A DNA stretch of 64,000 bases from Tanypteryx hageni (taxonomy: Eukaryota > Arthropoda > Insecta > Odonata > Petaluridae): assembly GCA_028673005.1 (NCBI GenBank), contig CM054116.1:24963840-25027839 (forward strand), written 5' to 3'. The translations under genes and the position numbers were made by a program. Within the stretch, counting starts at the first letter, position 1. Every line of letters starts with the position of its first letter. The notes under the pieces are model-generated. The model had not been told where the DNA came from, did not search any database, and was given only the letters and a program-made list of their open reading frames with translations. Shown here piece after piece: positions 43,787 through 54,812 of this stretch.

Positions 43787-45330
43787 GATGACGGTGGCGC
43801 AGGAACTAGAAAGATCGCGCCGCCGTCGGGAGACGACAGCTCGTCCCCCGATACAACCCTCCCCTCCCTCACCTGTCCACGACGCCGCGGCCATCGTAGG
43901 GAGTTGGCTTATCGAACTGGGAGTGATCGACGATGATGATCACTCCCAGTTCGACGCATTAATAAAGGACATGACAACAGTGGCGCAGGGGGTGGGGAAT
44001 CATACCCCCTGCGACTATGCCGCGCGACCGGGACAGGGCCGGACCGTCCTGGCTGGGCCGGCCACCCAGGACGAGGCGGCGAGGAATGCCCGCCGCCTAC
44101 AGTTCCGGTACCTACTGGAGAAGAAGAGGGCCTTCGAGGAAGTGGTGAGGTGAGAGGAAAAGGTCACCTGCCCCGCGACAGAGGAGGAAATCATCGCCCG
44201 GTTTTCTCCCGCGGGGCCGCCTCACACATGGTGAAGACCCCTTCCTTCATCCCGGACTTCGCGATCCCGTCCACGCCAGATGAGGAGCGCCTGTTAATCC
44301 GCCCCTTCACGCCGGCCGAAGTCCTCGGCCGTTTGGGGCGGACTAAGTCGACAGCGCCTGGACCGGACGGGGTCCTATACAGGACCTGGAAGAGAGTGGA
44401 TCCAGAGGTCCGCATCATGGTGGAGGTATTCAACGGGAAGGGTCCCCCTCGTGAAAGGAGTCGCGGACGGTGCTACTCCATAAGGGGGGATCCAGCGGAC
44501 CTCGCCAACTGGAGACAACTTTCTCTTCTGCCGACGCTGGCCAAACTCTACACTGGATGCCTCGCCGATAGAGTCGCCAAGTGGGCAGCGTCGGGGTGAC
44601 GCATCTCCTTCCCGATCCAGAAAGGGTTCGTCGCGTCAACGGAGGGCTGCTGAACACACCTTCGTGCTGGAGAAGGACGCGAACCGGAACGGCAAGGAGA
44701 TCGCGGTTGTATGGCTGGACCTGACGGACGCCTTTACATCGTTGCCGCACCACCAGATCATCGAGACACTGAAGATCCTCGGTCTTCCAGAGGTGATGGT
44801 TTCGGTGATCAGGGATCTTCTGGACGGGGGAGTGACCCGCGCGAGGACTATACGCGGCTTTACTCCCCCCATCCCGGTGGTGCGCGGTGTCCGTCAGGGT
44901 TGCCCGCTCTCTCCGATCCTCTTCAATCTCGCCATCGAGCCGATGATAAGGGCGATTAGGTCGAAGAGGGCGGTGGCCGCCTACAGGGCGGGTACGCAGT
45001 CCTTTTGCGTCCTCGCCTACGCGGATGATCTCGTCCTGGTGTCGCGGGGCGAGGGCATGCTGCGGCAGCTGCTCTTCATCGCGAGCAGAGCAGCTGCGTG
45101 GAGCGGCCTGCACTTCAAGCCAACGAAGTGCGCCAGCCTGCATCTACGCTACGGTCCTGGTTGCGGAGTGCGCGGCACCCAGCAGACGGTGTTCGACGTT
45201 CAGGGGAGTGCGATGAACGCTTTGGCGAGGGGGGGTGTTATCGTTATCTGGGTTTGCCCATGGGGTTCAGGAACGTTTTGACGCCGACGGAGCTTCTGCA
45301 GGGAGTGCTCCGGGACTTACGCTCCGTCGG
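43787..45330 (+). pseudogene. R2-clade-like reverse transcriptase fragment
   Basis: GC-rich block with RT motifs in three frames. First is RLLIRPFTPAEVLGRLGR and KSTAPGPDGVLYRTWKR, then LANWRQLSLLPTLAKLY. After a break near 44598, EIAVVWLDLTDAFTSLPHHQ, GVRQGCPLSPILFNLAIEPM, and the catalytic FCVLAYADDLVLVS with GLHFKPTKCASLHL. The RQGCPLSPILFN and AYADDLVLVS forms are those of the R2-like group, which uses a restriction-like endonuclease. That endonuclease and the zinc-finger N-terminus are not present here. Truncated at both ends, frameshifted, and embedded in a dispersed repeat. An R4- or NeSL-like assignment is also possible. Confidence 0.75.
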
Positions 45331-45342
45331 CCACAAAGTTTA

Positions 45343-45746
45343 ATTTTACCCATTACAGAAATGGCAGAAAAACAAAAAATGTGCGCAATTTGTTACACTT
45401 TTTCGGAAAAAAACCGAAGACCGAGACTGACTCTGAAGAGGTGGAAGACAAGCCTTGCGGTACTAGTAATAATGGACCAAGTGCAAAAAATAGCGAAATA
45501 CATCTCAATGAAACAGAGGCAGCCTCTTCTAATTCCTTTAATATTGATCAAGATGATCTAGCTCTTTTAAAAAAGAACCCAGTGTCTGGCGATGACAAGT
45601 TAGATATTCTAAGAATCCTTTGGAAACCTAAAGCAGACTATCATATGATATTTGCCTTGAAAACTTCTTTTTTGATTTTTAAAGATGCAGGAAGGAAAAT
45701 GATAGTCTGCTTTAGGTTGTGCTACCCCTATTCCGATAATCCTTGA
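45343..45746 (+). pseudogene. Possible N-terminus of a hAT transposase
   Basis: The frame reads MRNLLHFFGKKPKTETDSEE, a Ser/Asn-rich linker, then DKLDILRILWKPKADYH. This resembles the region ahead of the TTF zinc finger in hAT/ZMYM1-like proteins, but no finger follows. An 18-bp inverted repeat (45627-45644 and 45700-45717) disturbs it. Tentative. Confidence 0.4.
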
Positions 45747-45998
45747 GGGCGTCCAGTCGGTTACTCCATTTACTATGCTAAAGGTGCTCTTTTGTCTACC
45801 GTTAGATATTATTTACCGTCTTCCTCCACAAGCCGAAAGGATAAATTTTTCTCGATGAGGACTCTTTCAACCCTTTGGATGTCAAGGGGGAAAAAAGTAT
45901 TTCGATAGTGATTAGAAAAGGAGCTTCTACATATAACTGCCACCGGTTGTTTGGAAGTTCTGTTCCATTAGCCATCCCTCTCCAGCATGTGTCCCATG

Positions 45999-46260
45999 CA
46001 GTGGCGGATCCAAGGGAGGGGCGATGGCCCTCCCCTTGGAGGACCCCATTGCCCTCCTCTAGGTGCATTCTTACATTCATTCCGCGCATCATCCATTGTT
46101 TCTACACTGAAGATTAAGTCTGTATGACAAGGGAAAGAAAGATTCTGATGGGGGTAGGGATTTTCAAACTGCATGGTTGTCGGCAGAGGAGGAATCAAGA
46201 CGGGGGAGGGGTAATTGGGGCGATCGCCCCCTCCTTGGGAAGGTTCTGGATCCACCCCTG
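45999..46260. mobile_element. 262-bp hAT MITE, TSD GTCCCATG/A
   Basis: The left end is CAGTGGCGGATCCAAGGGAG. The right end, complemented, is CAGGGGTGGATCCAGAACCT. Flanks are GTCCCATG (45991-45998) and GTCCCATA (46261-46268), 7 of 8 identical. GGCGATCGCC-type runs lie inside both ends. It shares the GGATCCAAGGG start with the 1.47-kb element at 40691, so both belong to one family. Confidence 0.75.
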
Positions 46261-46289
46261 GTCCCATATCCTTGAAAAAGATATAGACA

Positions 46290-47045
46290 GTAATTGATGA
46301 AGTAATTAGGGAGCAGCCAAAATTAATGGGAGATCAGATGGGCATCACAGACTTTGTTTACAGCAGTGAATGGTTGCATTGTTTTAAGCAGCGCCATGAA
46401 CTGATCCAACAATAGAGACAGCAAAAACAGCTGGGGTTGGCAAGGAAGCAATCGAAAGTGGTTGAAAAAGAATTTTTGAGATTTTAAAAACATAATCTTA
46501 GAAATGTTTATAACATGGACGAGATCACTCTTTTATTTATAGAGTGCAGCCAGAAAAAACCACCTCAAGTGGGTCTGTGAAAGGATGTAAAAAATTAAAG
46601 CCAGGATCACCCTTGGATTCTGTATAAATGCTGATGGGAGTGACAAAAGGATTGTTACTGTGATTGGAAGGGCAGCAAAGCCTTGGTGCTTCGAGGAATT
46701 TCAAACCATCACTTTATGTGAATTAAATAGTAAAGTAATAGTAATGGTAAAGCATGGATGGACTGAATTTTATGAGTGAATACAAATTTTCAACAAAAAG
46801 ATGAAAATTAAGAACCATAATATGCTTTTGTTTCTAGACAACGCACCTTGTCATAAAACCTTCGATTATATTAATGTGAGTCGAGTTCCTACCGCCCAAT
46901 TGCACTGGCTTCCTACAGCCTCTTGATGCTGAATTTTTTAAGAGCTTAAAGGCATACTATAGGCGAATTCAAGCATATAAGATAATAGAGAGCATCAGAA
47001 ATAACACTACCCAACAAATTTTAACCTTTTTTGATATGGTTTAGT
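46290..47045 (+). pseudogene. Tigger/pogo transposase, N-terminal and central part
   Basis: Decayed frames read SSEWLHCFKQRHEL (CENP-B-type HTH), VYNMDEITLFYRVQPEKT (first Asp block, normally MDETGLF), INADGSDKRIVTVIGRAAKP, LLFLDNAPCHKTFDYINV (second Asp block) and EFFKSLKAYYRRIQAYKIIE after the third-Asp region. Stops and frameshifts are many. Further pieces of what seems to be the same gene continue at 50761-50960 and 54346-54720, with the terminal repeat at 58034. Confidence 0.8.
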
Positions 47046-49056
47046 TTTGTTGCCACAAAACATACGATTCCCGTATTTTCTTTCAATTAGCCGATTATAA
47101 ACTTTAATTAATGCAGTATCTTAAAAAATGACAGGTTTCATTTTAAGGGTAAATTTTTTTAATTTTTTTAAATATTAAAATTTTGTCAGTTTTGTTTACA
47201 TCGTCCCATTTTAACTAGTCTTAAAACGATTTATAAATTCAAATATTACATTTTCTTATGAAATTCACGGGATTATTAAAAATTTAACAAATAATTGAGA
47301 AATTAATACATATATGAATATACTTAATACTTTTTTGCTCTGACGGTTTGATTATGGCTCGTTGAACCTCAATTTTGTGATCAGTAAACAATGACATCTA
47401 TAACAAGGATTAATTCTTAATAATAACTCAAAATACATTTAAATCAACAAATAATTGAAAAATGAACTAATGCACGAATAGTATAAAATGAAAGCTGATT
47501 TTTCACTGTCTAACCTGTCATCGAACCACATCAGATGCGCGAACAATGTCCTTCCAGGAGGAATCAAATCATTCGCTGGTGATAATGGTCACCGAAATGT
47601 ATCAGAGAAATATAATGGGGAAAAATCAACATTGTCGGATCATTTCTGCAGAAAATATGCTGGCAAACATGGTGGCCAGCCAGCGTTTGCCGAAGAATAG
47701 GATTTTGACAAAATTTCTAACTAAAAAGGATTAAGTTTTATGTATCTTCCGTAGATGATGAGAAAAGGGTTAGAAATTCGGTTTGCGGGGGGAAATTGGG
47801 ATCGAGACATTTAATGGGCGAGAATCAGAGGATAAATGAGTAACAGACTAAGGCCAAATAGAAAGAAAACTTCAACCACCTGATTTAATTTCCATAAATA
47901 ACAAATAACAAGTCTTATGTTTAAAGGAGGATTTATAGGATATTATTGAGGTTAAATTTATGTGCATCCAGTCCAATGTTTGGTTGCTTTAAACAATGTT
48001 TCTGGATGATTTCCTTCTCTAAATTAATAGATTGCATTTACCTGCTTTATGTAACTTACAGCTTTAGTATTTCACTAAATAAGGCAACATGTATAATTCA
48101 TTTTTCCGCATATCGACTGGATCTTTTTAAAAAAGGCAGCTTTCGAATGCATACGAACCGGCATTGATATAAATCTCCTCTTTTTATTAAAAGTAAAATT
48201 TTTATTGCTTATTAAGATGCTAAAAACATTATGATTGCAAGAAATAATTAAAAATGTCAGAAAATGTAAATAAATATTTGTGTACTAAATATTTTATTTT
48301 TCTACGTGCGAATTATTCGCACTGGTACAGCTACTTTCACTTAATAAGGCAATAAGTATAATTCATTTTCCCCACACTGTCTGCTGCGTTCAAGTCTTTT
48401 AACAAGCACGAATTATAAAACTATTTGTAGTTTTCATCATTTGAAACGTTTTTTCTTTACGTAATCTTGCATTCATGCATATACAACATTAAAGAGATTA
48501 CTTTATTGTAACGAGCTGAATTTTTATTTGGCATATCTAATTGTAACTGCACTTATTATTTCCCTATGATAATCAACTCCCTTCTACCTGCTTCTTCCCG
48601 CTAAAAACCTTTTTGCGCCATTTGGCCCAGGCCCAAAGTTCGGGGGGTTCAAAAATTGGCCATTGTCAATCATCTCTTCAACAGTTCGTCTGTTTCCTAG
48701 CATAGGTCATAGGTGAATCATATGGGAGGGGGGAAGTAAAGGGGTGAGGAGCCTACAAATATGGAAGCGGTCCGGGCCTCTCTCTGGCTGTCTGAGGACC
48801 TGCCCTCGATGCAGCCTCTACTTACAAAAGAGAAATATAAATTAACACTGAAAATGACCCTTGGTCCACAAGAGTTATTGGGGTTGGTCAGGTCGTGGAA
48901 TGGTACTTCCGTACCTAACTCAACTTTTTGTTACCAGATGAGAACCGTAAACAAAAGGTTAACAGAAAAAGGACACTCCCTGGTTGGGGTCAGACCCCAT
49001 GGGGCCTTACAAGGTGAGCATTCCTAGGGTGTGAATCTTCCAAGAGGCTGCGCCTT
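47046..49056. other. Inserted non-coding DNA within the Tigger relic
   Basis: No gene recognised. Two blocks, around 48077 and 48340, share a TAAGGCAAnnnGTATAATTCAT-type phrase, a short direct repeat. The frame at 48761-49027 has no known domain. The stretch ends where the (TACATC)n tail of the antisense CR1/L2 element begins. Confidence 0.4.
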
Positions 49057-50090
49057 TTACTGTACATCTACATCTACATCTACATTATACCCTGCAAGTC
49101 ACCTTTTTGGTGGATGGCAGGGGGTGCAGTGCACCAAGGGTCCATAGTTTTCCTACGTTATCTTTTTCTATTATGGTCTCTTATCGTCCTAGGGAAAAAC
49201 GATCCTCTATATCGCTCCGTTCTACAGCCGATCTCGCGAATCTTATCCTCACTGTCCTGCCTTCCGAGATACGTCGGGCTTCTGATAAGTCCTACTACCT
49301 CATTCGCTAGTCCCTCCGACATAAATTTTTCCAGTAGTTTCATTCTAGCCTGCAGCCTACGTTCCTCTAACGATGTCCATTTCAGATTTTCTATTAATGA
49401 TGTTACGCTTTGTTTACTATCGTAATTCCTCTTTACAAATCTAGCTGCCCTGCGCTGAACCTTTTCTATCTCGTTAGTGAGTCCCTTTTCGTAGGGATCC
49501 CACACAGCTGAAGCATATTCGACCTGCGGTCGAACCAAGGATAAATAACATAATTCTTTCACTTTTTCGGAGCAATTTCGAACTATTCCCCCTATAAAGG
49601 CCAACTTTTTGTTAGCGGCACCTATCAATCGGCGAATGTGGGTGTCCCACGAGAGATCACGATGGATCGTGACTCCGAGGTATTTAATCGAGTCTGAAAC
49701 TAGAATCTCTACTCCGTCCAACGAATAATTATTATTCAACGAGATACTCTTGGTTCTCCAGAAGTTGATGACGCAGCTTTTCTTTTGGTTTATCTCTAAC
49801 TGCCATTCCTTACACCATGCAGAAATAGCTTCTAGGTCATTTTGGAGATACTGGTGGTCTTCCAGATTGCTTATTTCTCTATAGATGACGGTGTCGTCCG
49901 CGAAAAGCCTAATTTTACTTCTGACTACTGAGCTGATATCGTTTATATAAATTAGAAATAATAACGGACCAATTACACTACCCTGTGGAACGCCAGAGAC
50001 AACCTCCACTAAGTTCGAAGATTTCCCATCTATAACAACCATCTGCTTCCTATGATTTAAAAATTCACGGATCCAAGCGCTTCTTACCTT
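49057..50090 (-). pseudogene. 5'-truncated CR1/L2-type non-LTR retrotransposon, antisense
   Basis: Minus-strand frame from about 50090 to 49158: SAWIREFLNHRKQMVVIDGK, VSGVPQGSVIGPLLFLIYIN, the catalytic RLFADDTVIYREI, SIKYLGVTIHRDLSWDTHI and YLSLVRPQVEYASAVWDPYE. These are RT palm, thumb and C-terminal parts of the Jockey superfamily, CR1/L2 side. The 3' UTR ends in GTAGATGTAGATGTAGATGT at 49057-49085 (complement), a short-repeat tail typical for such elements. The endonuclease and the first half of RT are missing. The frame itself is open without internal stops, so it is fairly young. Confidence 0.85.
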
Positions 50091-50094
50091 TCTT

Positions 50095-50192
50095 GAAATA
50101 GGTCTTTGTTGACATTTTGTCATAAACTCGCCACACACATAGCAAAATTTATCTGCAGAATTTATGCAGCCACGATGCTTTCGCTTGTCCAT
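50095..50192 (-). pseudogene. Fragment of an unnamed CxxC-containing protein family
   Basis: The minus strand reads MDKRKHRGCINSADKFCYVC, then GEFMTKCQQRPISRK. The phrase NSxDKFCYxCGE at a protein start recurs in a family of uncharacterised proteins in arthropod genomes that is probably spread by repeats. I do not know its function. Here it is cut after about 35 codons by the antisense CR1/L2 element and continues in frame into that element's RT. Confidence 0.45.
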
Positions 50193-50760
50193 ATTTGTTG
50201 CGACACACAACTGAAATCAGGTTACTACTTGTTCACTGCAACAATAACATCAAGTGAGCGGCCGAAGCAGTGGGAAGGAGCTGATCAGGTGTGCTGGAAC
50301 CTCTACCACAAACAAGATGCCTGGGAAGTGAAGATCTGATTTTCTAAACTATACATGCTAGAAAGCTTATTTTTTTGCACAGATACAATTGTTCTAGGTT
50401 AATAAAAATTCGTGGATACTCATTATGATGTTCTACATGTTTTAAGTAAAAATCAGAAAAACATTTTTTGACCAAAATGATCATGTGTTCACTTCAGCCC
50501 CCCCTTCCCCCCTTAACTACGTTGGACAGCGATGGTCTGTTCAGAACTAGTTAGTGGCACATTGCCAAAAAGTGATATGCTTCACTTTTTGTTAATGTGA
50601 TCTCAGGTATGAAATGTTACCCCTGTAATCTGTTATTGTCATTTTTTTAATTAAAGGCACTTTATAAAAAATCTATATGTGATAGGCAATTTTCAAACTC
50701 ATTTTTGAAATCCACACATGAAACACAATAAGAATTAGTTATTGTTATAACTTCTACAAA
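50193..50760. other. Non-coding stretch
   Basis: Nothing recognised except a C-rich run (50490-50513). It is probably inserted or heavily decayed DNA between pieces of the Tigger gene. Confidence 0.35.
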
Positions 50761-50960
50761 ATGTGTGTTGGGTAGTGTAATTGTTCACTTGAGTTATCCT
50801 TGAAAGCTGCATTGTACATTATCAAACTGTCATGGGGTGAAATTTCACCACGAACAATAAGCAACTGTTGGGCACACACTGGAATACTGAAAAAGTTCAA
50901 TTAGATAAGCTAGAAGAAGAAGAAAATCATATCTGCTGAAATTTATTTATAACGTTGGAG
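50761..50960 (+). pseudogene. Tigger/pogo transposase, middle C-terminal piece
   Basis: The frame gives ALYIIKLSWGEISPRTISNC followed by WAHTGI, then KLEEEENHI. This corresponds to the section after the DDE core in Tigger transposases (the ALxMLxxAWxxVxPxTIxNC pattern). It continues the 46290-47045 piece and is followed, after the L2-type insertion, by 54346-54720. Confidence 0.7.
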
Positions 50961-50964
50961 GTAA

Positions 50965-53900
50965 GTGGTTGTGCTGATATTCTACTCTTTCTTCTGATAT
51001 TTTCTTCTTTCTTCTTGTGTGAATACTATGTCTGAATCTTTCCCTAAATTCTTTCTTCATATCCTCAAAAGTAACTCATTCGAAGCTTGCTATGATTCTT
51101 TCCGGCTACCTGAAAATTCGCAGAACGCTTGTCCTTCCAGGAACTGCCCTCACGCTCCCTTATCTTTCCCCTCCCCTCACATTCCTGAGTAGACAAGGCT
51201 ACTTCTTAGTAATTCACTTTCCCCATTTCCCCGTAATTTTCAAGCTATCCATGTTAACAGCCAGATCCTTATCCCTCACATTGAAGAGCTTCGCTCTATT
51301 CTACCTGAGAAGGGTGTCCATGCGATCGCGGTATCTGAAACTTGGCTGAAACCTTCTCTTCCTTCTTCCCTTGTACATATTCCCGGATATAAGCTTTTTC
51401 GTAATGACCGCACTAGAAAGAGAGGGGGTGGGGTGGGTATCTATATTCGCGAAGAGCTATGTTGTAAATTGCTCCTTAAAAGTGACAGCCTTTATACTCG
51501 CAGACCTGAATTTCTCTTCCTGGAAATAACTCTCAATTGTCAGAAATTATTATTTGGAGTTATGTACAAACCCCCTCAAATTTCTAATCTATCGGATATT
51601 GAAATTCCCCTCACGGAACTTAGAGTAGATTTCGATAATGTCATCCTTATGGGCGATTTTAATTCTGATCTCCTGAACCCGAATAATTTTCACACTAAAA
51701 CACTCCTTAATATATTACACCCGCTAGGACTTAGTATTCTCCCGCTTAATCCTACACACCGCACCCTAACCTCTTCTACTCTACTTGATTTAATAATAAC
51801 GACCAAACCTGACAAAATACTCAAATACGGTCAGATCTCAGTCCCGGGGATATCTGCACATGATCTCATTTATGCATCCTGCTCTTTCAAAGTACCAAAG
51901 GAACAACCAAAATTTATTACTTTTAGAGATTTTAAAAACATAGACATAAACAAATTGACAGATGATGCTCTCTTAGTCCCTTGGGAAAGTATTATTAATA
52001 TAAATGACGTAGATGACAAGGTGAATAATTTTAATGCTTTCCTCCTCAATCTATTTGATCGCCATGCTCCACAAAAAACAATTCGTATTACTAGAAAAAA
52101 TTCTCCTTGGATTACGGATGATATAAAAAGATTAATGTCAAATCGTGATTCCGCTTTTCGTAAATTCAAACGCACAAATTCTACGCTCCAACTTGAAGAG
52201 TATAGAAAACTGAGGAACTCAGTAAAGCAGGCAGTTAGAAATGCCAAAATCAAATTCTCGTACTCAATAATTTCTCCTCGGTCCGACAATGCATCACTAT
52301 GGCGAAAACTGAAAGTATTCGGAATCGGGAATAAGAAAAGTGACTCTGAACTACCTTCTGTCTCTCTTGATGCATTAAATTATGCCTTCTCATCACCACC
52401 TAAAATATTTTCAGTAAATCAAAGAAATTTAACTATCTCTGACATTTTTTCCTCAATCATAAACTATTCACAATCCTTCAGTTTTGCTTCTGTCTCCATA
52501 TCCGATGTAAAGAAGATAATTTCTAAACTTAATTCGAAAACAAAAGGCTATGATCTCATCACTGGATCTATGCTCCATAATTTGATTCATATCTTGGCAC
52601 CGATCATTACACATATAATTAATTGCTCCTTCTCTAGCTGTTACTTTCCCAGTTCCTGGAAACGTGCTCTACTGCAACCTATCCCTAAAAAGGCTAATCC
52701 AACAACTCCACAGGACTTTCGCCCTATAAGCATCCTGCCAACGCTATCCAAAATTATTGAAAAACTAGCGCATAAACAAATACATCAATATCTAAATGAA
52801 TGTGAGCTCCTCAACCCCTATCAATCTGGATTTCGTACTGGCCACAGCACTGCTACTGCATTGATCAAAGTCACAGATGATATTCGGGCGAATTTCGATA
52901 ACAAAAAAGCTACAATTCTCACACTATTGGACTTCTCTAAAGCGTTTGACTCCATTGACAGCGGAATATTACTTGCCAAACTTGCTAAAATGAATTTTTC
53001 CCTTAGCTCTTTGATATGGATAAAATCTTATTTTCAGAATCGCTACCAAATGGTATCAATCTCTGATAAAAGTTCATCGTGGAAAAATGTCTCCCGTGGT
53101 TGTCCCCAAGGATCTACATTAGGACCCTTATTCTTCGCCTTATATATAAACGATATCTCTAACTCAATTCATCACTGCCAGTACCACCTTTATACTGACG
53201 ATCTGCAAATATACATAGGAACTCAAATATCTCATATCAATAACAGAATTGATTGCATGAATAGGGATATAAGATCGCTCATGGCCTGGAGTGCTTGTAA
53301 TGGCTTAATGTTAAACCCCTTAAAATCTCAATCAATAATTTTCTGCTATCCTAAATTACTCGGCAAATTACAAAAGTCAAATATAGACCCAGTATTAATT
53401 AACTCCACTCCTGTACCGTTTTCCAAGTCAGTAAAAAACCTTGGTGTTATTATGAATGATACACTCTGCTGGTCTAAACATGTAAACGAAATTTGCCGAA
53501 AAATCAACTACTCACTTTATTCACTTAGGCTACTTAAAAACATTCTTCCAGTAAAACTAAAAATTTTACTTATAAATTCGCTTGTAATTCCTCATTTCGA
53601 TTATTGTGATTCCGTTTTTCTAGATCTAAAACAAGATTTGTTACAAAAGCTCCAGAGGACTCATAACTCTTGTGCTAGATGATACATTTTTAATATGAGC
53701 AAAAGTTGCCATATAACAAACGCATTCAAAGAATTGGGCTGGCTGTTCTTGGAAGAACGTAGGAAGATGCATATCCTAACACAACTAAGAAGTATCCTCA
53801 CCTCTTCCTCGCCTAAATACCTAAGCTACAACTTCAAACCCCTTAATTCTGGCCACTGCCTGAATACCCGAGGATCATCCAAACTACTTATTCCCACTCA

Positions 53901-54345
53901 TCGTAGCAGTTTCTATAATAAATCCTTCACCGTTACTGCCTGCAATCTTTGGAACTCTCTCCCCTTTCACTTTTACTCTGTCAATGGTATTAAACAATTT
54001 AAGAATCATTGTGCTAAATACTTAGCCAGCATTAGGTCCTCATAAAAATGTAATACTTTCCTTGGTATTTTTCCTTCTATCCTTCATTTAACTATCAGCA
54101 CATCACTATATCCATCAGCAAACAGGGCAGTGATGATGATTTTTATTATTTTACTTTGTGTATATTTGTGCTGTACTCTTCTTATATTTTTTTTATTTAT
54201 GAATACCTTGAAATGATTTTCATTTCTCTATATTGATTTGTATTGAATTCTGTACATTTAAATTTATCATATTGTGTATCATAATGGTTAGGTGGAAGTA
54301 GGGGCCATATGGCCTCAACCTCGCTGTATTAAGAAATAAATAAAT
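50965..54345 (+). mobile_element. L2/CR1-type non-LTR retrotransposon, nearly complete
   Basis: This element interrupts the Tigger relic. The 5' side is non-coding from about 50965, the long frame runs 51028-54045, and the 3' UTR ends in AAGAAATAAATAAATA at about 54345. A clear target duplication was not found, so the exact 5' border is uncertain by some tens of bases. Confidence 0.75.
51028..54045 (+). pseudogene. ORF2-like endonuclease-reverse transcriptase with two in-frame stops
   Basis: One frame is open from ATG 51028 to TAA 54045 (1,006 codons) except for TAG at 51190 and TGA at 53680. The APE endonuclease reads FQAIHVNSQILIPHIEELRS, AIAVSETWLKPSL, GGGVGIYIREEL, NVILMGDFNSDLL and HRTLTSSTLLDLII. 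RT motifs are FPSSWKRALLQPIPKK, DFRPISILPTLSKIIEKL, YQSGFRTGHSTATAL, LLDFSKAFDSIDSGILL, RGCPQGSTLGPLFFALYIND and the catalytic HLYTDDLQIYI. YTDD replaces the usual YADD. The C-terminal part has LINSLVIPHFDYCDSVFLDL, then FYNKSFTVTACNLWNSLPF. Moderate GC content and the intact rest suggest recent activity. ORF1 was not found. Confidence 0.88.
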
Positions 54346-54720
54346 ATCCAGAAGTTGCGGATTGCCATGGAAGAATCTTCCAATTGCAAGTGCACCTTTG
54401 TCTTCAGAACAATTTCTCTCAGTTGATAAAGAACAACCTGCTTTTGAAGAAATGACAACCAAGGAAATTTGTGGAATTAACATAAAGGAATGTGCCTTCA
54501 TTTGACAGGGAAAGTGAAGATGATGAAACAACAGTTTGTGAAACAGTGACTGCTAAGGAGGCTGAGATATGTCTTCACCAAATTTGTTGATATCTTGAAA
54601 TGAACGCGGACAACAAAGACTTAATGAAGCATGTTGTTGCCTTGAACATTTCCCTTTGTAAAATGAATGACAAAAAGAAAATTCAGACAAAATTAGAAAA
54701 ATATTTTGCCCAGAAGTGTT
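54346..54720 (+). pseudogene. Tigger/pogo transposase, C-terminal tail
   Basis: Shifted frames read FLSVDKEQPAFEEMTTKEIC, TVCETVTAKEAEICLHQI and DLMKHVVALNISLCKMNDKK followed by KIQTKLEKYF. This is the acidic-then-basic C-terminus typical of Tigger transposases (ending xxKxTKxxxYF). It joins the pieces at 46290 and 50761 as one gene split by insertions. Confidence 0.7.
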
Positions 54721-54812
54721 TGAATTATATTCCTAACTGCATTGTAACATCCTCTCTTTTTTCAATATAATGTGCAAATACAGTACTTGAAGCAAATTTT
54801 CTTTCTCTCAAG

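Noticed and set aside
43430..44453. Minus-strand frames opposite the R2-like fragment (44191-44433, 44430-45143)
   Set aside because: Shadow frames of the RT coding strand.
47488..47700. A 70-residue frame as a small host gene
   Set aside because: No domain, no splice context and no homologue I recognise; it lies in inserted non-coding DNA in a Tigger relic.
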